A stretch of DNA of 64,000 nt from positions 19,103,984 to 19,167,983 of the forward strand of contig NC_092564.1 in NCBI RefSeq assembly GCF_037975245.1, in the 5' to 3' direction. Each line of letters starts with the position of its first letter. Positions within the stretch are counted from its first letter, which is position 1. This document shows, in pieces, positions 35,999 through 50,200 of this stretch. The notes below the pieces were generated by a model, which was not told where the DNA came from, did not search any database, and saw only the letters and a program-made list of their open reading frames with translations. The stretch is from Apostichopus japonicus (Eukaryota; Echinodermata; Holothuroidea; Aspidochirotida; Stichopodidae). A program made the translations under genes and the position numbers.

Positions 35999-37809
35999 GT
36001 GATTGGCTTTGAAGATACCAATGTTCATTATCTCATTAATTGTTGTCACAAATTTATTATGTAACCTTGGTTGTTGTGAGAGAGGTTCATTGAGCTCAAG
36101 TTTTATCTAGTATTCAGTAGTTATTCAGACATAGATGGGATTCCCCCCTACCCCCCCATTTTCTTATATTGTCTTGTTATGAATGCAGCTCTTTTGATGT
36201 GTTGCATCAGCTTAAAATATTTTAGTCATTTAGGATTAGTTTACATTAAGACAGAATAATTTATTTTATCCGAGGATTGTTGGAACATGTCGTTTGCTCA
36301 GGTATTTGTTAGGAATTAATCCAAAAAAGGAAGGAAGTATTCCAAACTTTGATATGTCTTCTTTATAATGTATTCCTTTTGGTGGGTTGCATCAAGATCA
36401 ATTAATCTAATCAGAGTTTTTATTTTATTTTCCAAACACAGGGTACCCTTAAGTTAAACTGTAATGTACTATGTTAAATAACATGTTTTAATTTAAAGTT
36501 GTAATCTATCACACCTTATACACATTTTCACTATGTTTATGTTCTAACTAACTTGATTGCTTGTTCTTGTTCCTGGATAACTCTATAAAAAAAGCTTTAC
36601 CAAAGTATTCTTGTTTAATCGTTTGTGTTTAATTTTTTTGAATTTTGTTGCAGTACTGTTTAGAACTCACACTCAGTTTAAAAGCACATTAATTGGTAGT
36701 TTAACCCACCCAAATTCCCATATACATTGAGAATGCAATAGTTTGCGTCACAGCAATATAAAGAAAACCCCTGCAACAGAATGGATCAGTGCAATCTTCC
36801 TGACTGCGTTTATCCACAGCGATCAAGTTTGGGAGCGATGAGTCACACTTCAACCTTCAAAGAGCTTATATTGCAGTACTTTTTAGTGACGTTTTTGGGG
36901 GTGAAGGAAAAAAGGATATGACAAGAGGCCTTTGTTATTGTGGAGACCAACAGTGGTAAAATATTGTTAACTTTTAAAACATGATATCTCAAGATGAGGA
37001 AGCTGAAAGAGATCTCATATTTACTGTAGTATGTTCATGTATCACATTGAGTACAAGCAGGCTATTAGTGGTCATTTGTGTCAGCAGCTGTCATTGTGAA
37101 TGTACGTACTATTTGTCACTACTTGCTGTATTATTAAGATCAAGTGTGTCAGTATGTCCCATTCATATGAGGTTATACTCATATTGGATCATATAAACCA
37201 GTCTGGTTTATGCATACGGGCTACTTCAAACGATCATACACAGTAAGTCAATGGCGCTTCTCCATTACAAGTGGGAGAAATCACACACTAAAGTCGAATT
37301 GACTTTGTCACGCATGTCGCTGGAAATCAGACTTGCTTTTAGTCGGTTGCAGTAAGGAGTTTAGTTACTGTAAGGTGTTATTTTAGCACGTATGGTACAT
37401 GCAGTCAGGGAAAAAAAGTTGCTTCGGGTTTTTCGCAAAAATATGCGTAAGAATGTTTGCCTAGTCACAAAATACTGTAATGCAGTAGAACTACTGAGGA
37501 TAGCCGCCAAACATGTTTGGGGATTTTAAGGAGTATTTGGCGCCTTGATTTCATTGTTTTATGCCATTTGTAAAATCTTGGGCGCAATTTCAAACTGAAC
37601 AGTTATGAAGCTCAACCGTTCTTCAGCCAGACTAGCCTAATGTACGTAGAACTCACAATGAACAAAGCCTAATGTAATTGTTTTCACTTTCCAGTTTTCA
37701 CCTACGGTAAAAGGGCCAAAGTGGTTCAAATGTATTGATTTGGCTTTTATATTTCGTCGAGAGAATTAATCATTCTTATCAATCGTTAAACATGATAATG
37801 GGAGGATTT
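35999..37809. other. Intergenic, includes one degenerate repeat copy
   Basis: AT-rich and without recognised genes. The minus strand at about 36960-37120 carries a degenerate copy of the 'TGACCTTTGACC' repeat ('AAATATGAGATCTC', 'CTTGAGATATCATG'). Confidence 0.5.
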
Positions 37810-38213
37810 CAGTGGTGTCCATACAGTCAGGGCGGGGCAGAGCCCCCCCCCTGACGGACTCAAATGGACTGCTGGCGCCCTTTTCAGCTTTTTACTTATT
37901 CGCAATTATTGACTTTTTTTATTGCGCTCTCATCTACTTATTGACATTTGTCACATTTGTTGGTGTAATTTTCTGACAAAATGCTCTTACGGCGGTCTTA
38001 TAACCCTAATTTTCAACACCCATATAAACTTCCGAGTTGTCACAAATGGCGATGACACCTATTTATTCTTCGTTTATCTGCAAATAAGCAAGGCCCAGTA
38101 AGGGTCATTTCCGGCGATCCAGGGAGTATCTTTACCCCAAAATATTCTGTACGCTCTGTGCCAACCTGTGGTTGCGCTCCGCTTAAATAGTGTCGAAAAC
38201 GCCCCTTCAGGCC
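37810..38213. mobile_element. Left part of a hAT MITE, cut by the large array
   Basis: Matches 25030-25550 closely ('TCCATACAGTCAGGG', 'CTGACGGACTCAAATGGA', 'TATTGACTTTTTTTATTGCG', 'CTCATCTACTTATTGACA') with internal deletions, including loss of part of the left TIR. The shared module is at 38106-38192. Homology ends at 'CGCCCCTTCAGGCC'; the intact copy continues into its right terminus, whereas here the tandem array begins, with AGGCC common to both. The right end of the element is not in the window. Confidence 0.8.
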
Positions 38214-41200
38214 TCCGTCTGCTTCGTAGTGCATCTTCGCTATGGGTCGTAGTCCCGCTTCATCATCCATCTTCCGATGTCATCCATCTCCCTGCTATCA
38301 AACCTGAAAGAATTCTAAAAGAAACAGTTAATACATATCAAATATATTGCATAATTCACCAACCCACCCAGGGCCCCCCCTTTCGTCTGCTTCGGGCCTC
38401 CTCCAGAGTCGTGGTGGTCCTTCATCTTAATTCGTCGCAGTCCACCTTCAAGATCTGAAAAAAACCAGTCTGCAAACAGTTAAAACATATCAAATACATA
38501 ACCCACCCACCAACCCGGAGGCCTCCGTCTGCTTCGTAGTGCATCTTCGCTATGGGTCGTAGTCCAGGTTCATCATCCATCTTCCGATGTCATCCATCTC
38601 CCTGCTATCAAACCTGAAAGAATAATTCTAAGAAAAACAGTTAATACATATCAAATATATTGCATAATTCATCCACCCGGCGCCCCCCCTTCCGTCTGCT
38701 GCGGGCCTCCTCCAGAGTCGTGGTGGTCCTTCATCTTAATTCATCTTCGTCCACCTTCCGGATCTGAAAATAACTAGTCTGAAAAACAGTTAAAACATAT
38801 CAAATACATAACCCACCCACCAACCCGGAGGCCTCCGTCTGCTTCGTAGTGCATCTTCGCTATGGGTCGTAGTCCAGCTTCATCATCCATCTTCCGATGT
38901 CATCCATCTCCCTGCTATCAAACCTGAAAGAACAATTCTAAGAAAAACAGTTAATACATATCAAATATATTGCATAATTCACCCACCCACCCGGGGCCCC
39001 CCCTTCCGTCTGCTTCGGGCCTCCTCCAGAGTCTTGGTGGTCCTTCGGGCCTCCTCAAGAGTCTTGGTGGTCCTTCGGATCTGAAAATAACTAGTCTGAA
39101 AAACAGTTAAAACATATCAAATACATAACCCACCCACCAACCCGGAGGCCTCCGTCTGCTTCGTAGTGCATCTTCGCTATGGGTCGTAGTCCCGCTTCAT
39201 CATCCATCTTCCGATGTCATCCATCTCCCTGCTATCAAACCTGAAAGAATTCTAAAAGAAACAGTTAATACATATCAAATATATTGCATAATTCACCAAC
39301 CCACCCGCGGCCCCCCCTTTCGTCTGCTTCGGGCCTCCTCCAGAGTCGTGGTGGTCCTTCATCTTAATTCGTCGCAGTCCACCTTCAAGATCTGAAAAAA
39401 ACCAGTCTGCAAACAGTTAAAACATATCAAATACATAACCCACTCACCAACCCGGAGGCCTCCGTCTGCTTCGTAGTGCATCTTCGCTATGGGTCGTAGT
39501 CCAGCTTCATCCATCTTCCGATGTCATCCATCTCCCTGCTATCAAACCTGAAAGAATAATTCTAAGAAAAACCGTTAATACATATCAAATATATTGCATA
39601 ATTCACCCACCCAGGGCCCCCCCTTCCGTCTGCTGCGGGCCTCCTCCAGAGTCGTGGTGGTCCTTCATCTTAATTCATCTTCGTCCACCTTCCGGATCTG
39701 AAAATAACTAGTCTGAAAAACAGTTAAAACATATCAAATACATAACCCACCCACCAACCCGGAAGCCTCCGTCTGCTTCGTAGCGCATCTTCGCTATGGG
39801 TCGTAGTCCCTCTGCATTATCCATCTTCCGATGTCATCCATCTCCCTGCTATCAAACCTGAAAGAACAATTCTAAGAAAAACAGTTAATACATATCAAAT
39901 ATATTGCATAATTCACCCACCCACCAGGGGCCCCCCCCTTCCGTCTGCTTCGGGCCTCCTCCAGAGTCTTGGTGGTCCTTCGGGCCTCCTCCAGAGTCTT
40001 GGTGGTCCTTCGGATCTGAAAATAACTAGTCTGAAAAACAGTTAAAACATATCAAATACATAACCCACCCACCAACCCGGAGGCCTCCGTCTGCTTCGTA
40101 GTGCATCTTCGCTATGGGTCGTAGTCCAGCTTCATCATCCATCTTCCGATGTCATCCATCTCCCTGCTATCAAACCTGAAAGAACAATTCTAAGAAAAAC
40201 AGTTAATACATATCAAATATATTGCATAATTCACCCACCCACCCGGGGGCCCCCCTTACGTCTGCTGCGGGCCTCCTCCAGAGTCGTGGTGGTCCTTCAT
40301 CTTAATTCATCTTCGTCCACCTTCCGGATCTGAAAATAACTAGTCTGAAAAACAGTTAAAACATATCAAATACATAACCCACTCACCAACCCGGAGGCCT
40401 CCGTCTGCTTCGTAGTGCATCTTCGCTATGGGTCGTAGTCCAGCTTCATCCATCTTCCGATGTCATCCATCTCCCTGCTATCAAACCTGAAAGAATAATT
40501 CTAAGAAAAACCGTTAATACATATCAAATATATTGCATAATTCACCCACCCAGGGCCCCCCCTTCCGTCTGCTGCGGGCCTCCTCCAGAGTCGTGGTGGT
40601 CCTTCATCTTAATTCATCTTCGTCCACCTTCCGGATCTGAAAATAACTAGTCTGAAAAACAGTTAAAACATATCAAATACATAACCCACCCACCAACCCG
40701 GAGGCCTCCGTCTGCTTCGTAGCGCATCTTCGCTATGGGTCGTAGTCCCTCTGCATTATCCATCTTCCGATGTCATCCATCTCCCTGCTATCAAACCTGA
40801 AAGAACGATTCTAAGAAAAACAGTTAATACATATCAAATATATTGCATAATTCACCCACCCACCAGGGGCCCCCCCTTTCGTCTGCTTCGGGCCTCCTCC
40901 AGAGTCTTGGTGGTCCTTCGGGCCTCCTCCAGAGTCTTGGTGGTCCTTCGGATCTGAAAATAACTAGTCTGAAAAACAGTTAAAATATATCAAATACATA
41001 ACCCACCCACCAACCCGGAGGCCTCCGTCTGCTTCGTAGTGCATCTTCGCTATGGGTCGTAGTCCAGCTTCATCATCCATCTTCCGATGTCATCCATCTC
41101 CCTGCTATCAAACCTGAAAGAACAATTCTAAGAAAAACAGTTAATACATATCAAATATATTGCATAATTCACCCACCCACCAGGGCCCCCCCTTCCGTCT

Positions 41201-44200
41201 GCTTCGGGCCTCCTCCAGAGTCTTGGTGGTCCTTTGGGCCTCCTCAAGAGTCTTGGTGGTCCTTCGGATCTGAAAATAACTAGTCTGAAAAACAGTTAAA
41301 ACATATCAAATTTATACATAACCCACCCACCAACCCGGAGGCCTCCGTCTGCTTCGTAGTGCATCTTCGCTATGGGTCGTAGTCCAGCTTCATCCATCTT
41401 CCGATGTCATCCATCTCCCTGCTATCAAACCTGAAAGAACAATTCTAAGAAAAACAGTTAATACATATCAAATATATTGCATAATTCACCCACCCACCAG
41501 GGGCCCCCCCTTCCGTCTGCTTCGGGCCTCCTCCAGAGTCGTGGTGGTCCTTCGGGCCTCCTCAAGAGTCTTGGTGGTCCTTCGGATCTGAAAATAACTA
41601 GTCTGAAAAACAGTTAAAACATATCAAATACATAACCCACCCACCAACCCGGAGGCCTCCGTCTGCTTCGTAGTGCATCTTCGCTATGGGTCGTAGTCCA
41701 GCTTCATCCATCTTCTGATGTCATCCATATCCCTGCTATCAAACCTGAAAGAACAATTCTAAGAAAAGCAGTTAATACATATCAAATATATTGCATAATT
41801 CACCCACCCACCAGGGGCCCCCCCTTCCGTCTGCTTCGGGGGTCCTCCAGAGTCGTGGTGGTCCTTCATCTTAATTCGTCGCAGTCCACCTTCAAGATCT
41901 GAAAAAAACCAGTCTGCAAACAGTTAAAACATATCAAATACATAACCCACTCACCAACCCGGAGGCCTCCGTCTGCTTCGTAGTGCATCTTCGCTATGGG
42001 TCGTAGTCCAGCTTCATCCATCTTCCGATGTCATCCATCTCCCTGCTATCAAACCTGAAAGAATAATTCTAAGAAAAACCGTTAATACATATCAAATATA
42101 TTGCATAATTCACCCACCCAGGGCCCCCCCTTCCGTCTGCTGCGGGCCTCCTCCAGAGTCGTGGTGGTCCTTCATCTTAATTCCACTTCGTCCACCTTCC
42201 GGATCTGAAAATAACTAGTCTGAAAAACAGTTAAAACATATCAAATACATAACCCACCCACCAACCCGGAGGCCTCCGTCTGCTTCGTAGCGCATCTTCG
42301 CTATGGGTCGTAGTCCCTCTGCATTATCCATCTTCCGATGTCATCCATCTCCCTGCTATCAAACCTGAAAGAACAATTCTAAGAAAAACAGTTAATACAT
42401 ATCAAATATATTGCATAATTCACCCACCCACCAGGGGCCCCCCTTCCGTCTGCTTCGGGCCTCCTCCAGAGTCTTGGTGGTCCTTCGGGCCTCCTCCAGA
42501 GTCTTGGTGGTCCTTCGGATCTGAAAATAACTAGTCTGAAAAACAGTTAAAACATATCAAATACATAACCCACCCACCAACCCGGAGGCCTCCGTCTGCT
42601 TCGTAGTGCATCTTCGCTATGGGTCGTAGTCCAGCTTCATCATCCATCTTCCGATGTCATCCATCTCCCTGCTATCAAACCTGAAAGAACAATTCTAAGA
42701 AAAACAGTTAATACATATCAAATATATTGCATAATTCACCCACCCACCCGGGGGCCCCCCTTACGTCTGCTGCGGGCCTCCTCCAGAGTCGTGGTGGTCC
42801 TTCATCTTAATTCATCTTCGTCCACCTTCCGGATCTGAAAATAACTAGTCTGAAAAACAGTTAAAACATCAAATACATAACCCACTCACCAACCCGGAGG
42901 CCTCCGTCTGCTTCGTAGTGCATCTTCGCTATGGGTCGTAGTCCAGCTTCATCCATCTTCCGATGTCATCCATCTCCCTGCTATCAAACCTGAAAGAATA
43001 ATTCTAAGAAAAACCGTTAATACATATCAAATATATTGCATAATTCACCCACCCAGGGCCCCCCCTTCCGTCTGCTGCGGGCCTCCTCCAGAGTCGTGGT
43101 GGTCCTTCATCTTAATTCATCTTCGTCCACCTTCCGGATCTGAAAATAACTAGTCTGAAAAACAGTTAAAACATATCAAATACATAACCCACCCACCAAC
43201 CCGGAGGCCTCCGTCTGCTTCGTAGCGCATCTTCGCTATGGGTCGTAGTCCCTCTGCATTATCCATCTTCCGATGTCATCCATCTCCCTGCTATCAAACC
43301 TGAAAGAACAATTCTAAGAAAAACAGTTAATACATATCAAATATATTGCATAATTCACCCACCCACCAGGGGCCCCCCCTTCCGTCTGCTTCGGGCCTCC
43401 TCCAGAGTCTTGGTGGTCCTTCGGGCCTCCTCCAGAGTCTTGGTGGTCCTTCGGATCTGAAAATAACTAGTCTGAAAAACAGTTAAAACATATCAAATAC
43501 ATAACCCACCCACCAACCCGGAGGCCTCCGTCTGCTTCGTAGTGCATCTTCGCTATGGGTCGTAGTCCAGCTTCATCATCCATCTTCCGATGTCATCCAT
43601 CTCCCTGCTATCAAACCTGAAAGAACAATTCTAAGAAAAACAGTTAATACATATCAAATATATTGCATAATTCACCCACCCACCCGGGGGCCCCCCTTCC
43701 GTCTGCTGCGGGCCTCCTCCAGAGTCGTGGTGGTCCTTCATCTTAATTCATCTTCGTCCACCTTCCGGATCTGAAAATAACTAGTCTGAAAAACAGTTAA
43801 AACATATCAAATACATAACCCACCCACCAACCCGGAGGCCTCCGTCTGCTTCGTAGTGCATCTTCGCTATGGGTCGTAGTCCCGCTTCATCATCCATCTT
43901 CCGCTGTCATCCATCTCCCTGCTATCAAACCTGAAAGAACAATTCTAAGAAAAACAGTTAATACATATCAAATATATTGCATAATTCACCCACCCACCAG
44001 GGGCCCCCCCATCCGTCTGCTTCGGGCCTCCTCCAGAGTCTTGGTGGTCCTTTGGGCCTCCTCAAGAGTCTTGGTGGTCCTTCGGATCTGAAAATAACTA
44101 GTCTGAAAAACAGTTAAAACATATCAAATTTATACATAACCCACCCACCAACCCGGAGGCCTCCGTCTGCTTCGTAGTGCATCTTCGCTATGGGTCGTAG

Positions 44201-47200
44201 TCCAGCTTCATCCATCTTCCGATGTCATCCATCTCCCTGCTATCAAACCTGAAAGAACAATTCTAAGAAAAACCGTTAATACATATCAAATATATTGCAT
44301 AATTCACCCACCCACCAGGGGCCCCCCCCTTCCGTCTGCTTCGGGCCTCCTCCAGAGTCGTGGTGGTCCTTCGGGCCTCCTCAAGAGTCTTGGTGGTCCT
44401 TCGGATCTGAAAATAACTAGTCTGAAAAACAGTTAAAACATATCAAATACATAACCCACCCACCAACCCGGAGGCCTCCGTCTGCTTCGTAGTGCATCTT
44501 CGCTATGGGTCGTAGTCCAGCTTCATCCATCTTCTGATGTCATCCATATCCCTGCTATCAAACCTGAAAGAACAATTCTAAGAAAAGCAGTTAATACATA
44601 TCAAATATATTGCATAATTCACCCACCCACCAGGGGCCCCCCTTCCGTCTGCTTCGGGGGTCCTCCAGAGTCGTGGTGGTCCTTCATCTTAATTCGTCGC
44701 AGTCCACCTTCAAGATCTGAAAAAAACCAGTCTGCAAACAGTTAAAACATATCAAATACATAACCCACTCACCAACCCGGAGGCCTCCGTCTGCTTCGTA
44801 GTGCATCTTCGCTATGGGTCGTAGTCCAGCTTCATCCATCTTCCGATGTCATCCATCTCCCTGCTATCAAACCTGAAAGAATAATTCTAAGAAAAACCGT
44901 TAATACATATCAAATATATTGCATAATTCACCCACCCAGGGCCCCCCCTTCCGTCTGCTGCGGGCCTCCTCCAGAGTCGTGGTGGTCCTTCATCTTAATT
45001 CATCTTCGTCCACCTTCCGGATCTGAAAATAACTAGTCTGAAAAACAGTTAAAACATATCAAATACATAACCCACCCACCAACCCGGAGGCCTCCGTCTG
45101 CTTCGTAGTGCATCTTCGCTATGGGTCGTAGTCCCTCTGCATTATCCATCTTCCGATGTCATCCATCTCCCTGCTATCAAACCTGAAAGAACAATTCTAA
45201 GAAAAACAGTTAATACATATCAAATATATTGCATAATTCACCCACCCACCAGGGGCCCCCCTTCCGTCTGCTTCGGGCCTCCTCCAGAGTCTTGGTGGTC
45301 CTTCGGGCCTCCTCCAGAGTCTTGGTGGTCCTTCGGATCTGAAAATAACTAGTCTGAAAAACAGTTAAAACATATCAAATACATAACCCACCCACCAACC
45401 CGGAGGCCTCCGTCTGCTTCGTAGTGCATCTTCGCTATGGGTCGTAGTCCCGCTTCATCATCCATCTTCCGATGTCATCCATCTCCCTGCTATCAAACCT
45501 GAAAGAATTCTAAAAGAAACAGTTAATACATATCAAATATATTGCATAATTCACCAACCCACCCGCGGCCCCCCCTTTCGTCTGCTTCGGGCCTCCTCCA
45601 GAGTCGTGGTGGTCCTTCATCTTAATTCGTCGCAGTCCACCTTCAAGATCTGAAAAAAACCAGTCTGCAAACAGTTAAAACATATCAAATACATAACCCA
45701 CTCACCAACCCGGAGGCCTCCGTCTGCTTCGTAGTGCATCTTCGCTATGGGTCGTAGTCCAGCTTCATCCATCTTCCGATGTCATCCATCTCCCTGCTAT
45801 CAAACCTGAAAGAATAATTCTAAGAAAAACCGTTAATACATATCAAATATATTGCATAATTCACCCACCCAGGGCCCCCCCTTCCGTCTGCTGCGGGCCT
45901 CCTCCAGAGTCGTGGTGGTCCTTCATCTTAATTCATCTTCGTCCACCTTCCGGATCTGAAAATAACTAGTCTGAAAAACAGTTAAAACATATCAAATACA
46001 TAACCCACCCACAAACCCGGAGGCCTCTGTCTGCTTCGTAGCGCATCTTCGCTATGGGTCGTAGTCCCTCTGCATTATCCATCTTCCGATGTCATCCATC
46101 TCCCTGCTATCAAACCTGAAAGAACAATTCTAAGAAAAACAGTTAATACATATCAAATATATTGCATAATTCACCCACCCACCAGGGGCCCCCCCTTCCG
46201 TCTGCTTCGGGCCTCCTCCAGAGTCTTGGTGGTCCTTCGGGCCTCCTCCAGAGTCTTGGTGGTCCTTCGGATCTGAAAATAACTAGTCTGAAAAACAGTT
46301 AAAACATATCAAATACATAACCCACCCACCAACCCGGAGGCCTCCGTCTGCTTCGTAGTGCATCTTCGCTATGGGACGTAGTCCAGCTTCATCCATCTTC
46401 CGATGTCATCCATCTCCCTGCTATCAAACCTGAAAGAATAATTCTAAGAAAAACCGTTAATACATATCAAATATATTGCATAATTCACCCACCCAGGGCC
46501 CCCCTTTCCGTCTGCTGCGGGCCTCCTCCAGAGTCGTGGTGGTCCTTCATCTTAATTCATCTTCGTCCACCTTCCGGATCTGAAAATAACTAGTCTGAAA
46601 AACAGTTAAAACATATCAAATACATAACCCACCCACCAACCCGGAGGCCTCCGTCTGCTTCGTAGCGCATCTTCGCTATGGGTCGTAGTCCCTCTGCATT
46701 ATCCATCTTCCGATGTCATCCATCTCCCTGCTATCAAACCTGAAAGAATAATTCTAAGAAAAACCGTTAATACATATCAAATATATTGCATAATTCACCC
46801 ACCCAGGGCCCCCCCTTCCGTCTGCTGCGGGCCTCCTCCAGAGTCGTGGTGGTCCTTCATCTTAATTCATCTTCGTCCACCTTCCAGATCTGAAAATAAC
46901 TAGTCTGAAAAACAGTTAAAACATATCAAATACATAACCAACCCACCAACCCGGAGGCCTCCGTCTGCTTCGTAGTGCATCTTCGCTATGGGTCGTAGTC
47001 CCTCTGCATTATCCATCTTCCGATGTCATCCATCTCCCTGCTATCAAACCTGAAAGAACAATTCTAAGAAAAACAGATAATACATATCAAATGTATTGCA
47101 TAATTCACCCACCCGCCAGGGGCCCCCCTTCCGTCTGCTTCGGGCCTCCTCCAGAGTCTTGGTGGTCCTTCGGGCCTCCTCAAGAGTCTTGGTGGTCCTT

Positions 47201-50200
47201 CGGATCTGAAAATAACTAGTCTGAAAAACAGTTAAAACATATCAAATACATAACCCACCCACCAACCCGGAGGCCTCCGTCTGCTTCGTAGTGCATCTTC
47301 GCTATGGGTCGTAGTCCAGCTTCATCCATCTTCCGATGTCATCCATCTCCCTGCTATCAAACCTGAAAGAACAATTCTAAGAAAAACAGTTAATACATAT
47401 CAAATATATTGCATAATTCACCCACCCACCCGGGGCCCCCCCTTCCGTCTGCTTCGGGTCTCCTCCAGAGTCTTGGTGGTCCTTCGGGCCTCCTCCAGAG
47501 TCTTGGTGGTCCTTCGGATCTGAAAATAACTAGTCTGAAAAACAGTTAAAACATATCAAATACATAACCCACCCACCAACCCGGAGGCCTCCGTCTGCTT
47601 CGTAGTGCATCTTCGCTATGGGTCGTAGTCCAGCTTCATCATCCATCTTCCGATGTCATCCATCTCCCTGCTATCAAACCTGAAAGAACAATTCTAAGAA
47701 AAACAGTTAATACATATCAAATATATTGCATAATTCACCCACCCACCCGGGGGCCCCCCTTCCGTCTGCTGCGGGCCTCCTCCAGAGTCTTGGTGGTCCT
47801 TCATCTTAATTCATCTTCGTCCACCTTCCGGATCTGAAAATAACTAGTCCGAAAAACAGTTAAAACATATCAAATACATAACCCACCCACCAACCCGGAG
47901 GCCTCCGTCTGCTTCGTAGTGCATCTTCGCTATGGGTCGTAGTCCAGCTTCATCATCCATCTCCCTGCTATCAAACCTGAAAGGACAATTCTAAGAAAAA
48001 CAGTTAATACATATCAAATATATTGCATAATTCACCCACCCACCTGGGGCCCCCCCTTGCGTCTGCTTCGGGCCTCCAGAGTCGTGGTGGTCCTTCATCT
48101 TAATTCATCTTCGTCCACCTTCCGGATCTGAAAAAACTAGTCTGAAAAACAGTTAATACATATCAAATATATTGCATAATTCACCCACCCACCATGGGCC
48201 CCCCCTTCCGTCTGCTTCGGGCCTCCTCCAGAGTCGTGGTGGTCCTTCGGGCCTTCTCCAGATTCTTGGTGTTCTTTCGGATCTGAAAATAACTAGTCTG
48301 AAAAACAGTTAAAACATATCAAATACATAACCCACCCACCAACCCGGAGGCCTCCGTCTGCTTCGTAGTGCATCTTCGCTATGGGTCGTAGTCCAGCTTC
48401 GTCATCCATCTTCCGATGTCATCCATCTCCCTGCTATTAAACCTGAAAGAACAATTCTAAGAAAAACAGTTAATACATATCAAATATATTGCATAATTCA
48501 CCCACCCACCAGGGGCCCCCACTTCTGTCTGCTTCGGGCCTCCTCCAGAGTCTTGGTGGTCCTTCGGGCCTCCTCCAGAGTCTTGGTGGTCCTTCGGATC
48601 TGAAAATAACTAGTCTGAAAAACAGTTAAAACATATTAAATACATAACCCACCCACCAACCCGGAGGCCTCCGTCTGCTTCGTAGTGCATCTTCGCTATG
48701 GGTCGTAGTCCAGCTTCATCCATCTTCCGATGTCATCCATCTCCCTGCTATCAAACCTAAAAGAATAATTCTAAGAAAAACCGTTAATACATATCAAATA
48801 TATTGCATAATTCACCCACCCACCAGGGGGCCCCCCTTCCGTCTGCTGCGGGCCTCCTCCAGAGTCGTGGTGGTCCTTCATCTTAATTCATCTTCGTCCA
48901 CCTTCCGGATCTGAAAATAACTAGTCTGAAAAACAGTTAAAACATATCAAATACATAACCCACCCACCAACCCGGAGGCCTCCGTCTGCTTCGTAGTGCA
49001 TCTTCGCTATGGGTCGTAGTCCCTCTGCATTATCCATCTTCCGATGTCATCCATCTCCCTGCTATCAAACCTGAAAGAACAATTCTAAGAAAAACAGATA
49101 ATACATATCAAATATATTGCATAATTCACCCACCCGCCAGGGGCCCCCCTTCCGTCTGCTTCGGGCCTCCTCCAGAGTCTTGGTGGTCCTTCGGGCCTCC
49201 TCAAGAGTCTTGGTGGTCCTTCGGATCTGAAAATAACTAGTCTGAAAAACAGTTAAAACATATCAAATACATAACCCACCCACCAACCCGGAGGCCTCCG
49301 TCTGCTTCGTAGTGCATCTTCGCTATGGGTCGTAGTCCCTCTGCATTATCCATCTTCCGATGTCATCCATCTCCCTGCTATCAAACCTGAAAGAACAATT
49401 CTAAGAAAAACAGTTAATACATATCAAATATATTGCATAATTCACCCACCCACCAGGGGCCCCCCCTTCCGTCTGCTTCGGGTCTCCTCCAGAGTCTTGG
49501 TGGTCCTTCGGGCCTCCTCCAGAGTCTTGGTGGTCCTTCGGATCTGAAAATAACTAGTCTGAAAAACAGTTAAAACATATCAAATACATAACCCACCCAC
49601 CAACCCGGAGGCCTCCGTCTGCTTCGTAGTGCATCTTCGCTATGGGTCGTAGTCCAGCTTCATCATCCATCTTCCGATGTCATCCATCTCCCTGCTATCA
49701 AACCTGAAAGAACAATTCTAAGAAAAACAGTTAATACATATCAAATATATTGCATAATTCACATACCCACCCGGGGGCCCCCCTTCCGTCTGCTGCGGGC
49801 CTCCTCCAGAGTCTTGGTGGTCCTTCATCTTAATTCATCTTCGTCCACCTTCCGGATCTGAAAATAACTAGTCCGAAAAACAGTTAAAACATATCAAATA
49901 CATAACCCACCCACCAACCCGGAGGCCTCCGTCTGCTTCGTAGTGCATCTTCGCTATGGGTCGTAGTCCCTCTGCATGATCCATCTTCCAATGTCATCCA
50001 TCTCCCTGCTATCAAACCTGAAAGAACAATTATTAAAAAAACAGTTAATACATATCAAATATATTGCATAGTTCACCCACCCACCAGGGGCCCCCCCCTT
50101 CCGTCTGCTTCGGGCCTCCTCCAGAGTCTTGGTGGTCCTTCGGGCTTTCTCCAGATTCTTGGGGGTCTTTCGGATCTGAAAAAACTAGTCTGAAAAAACA

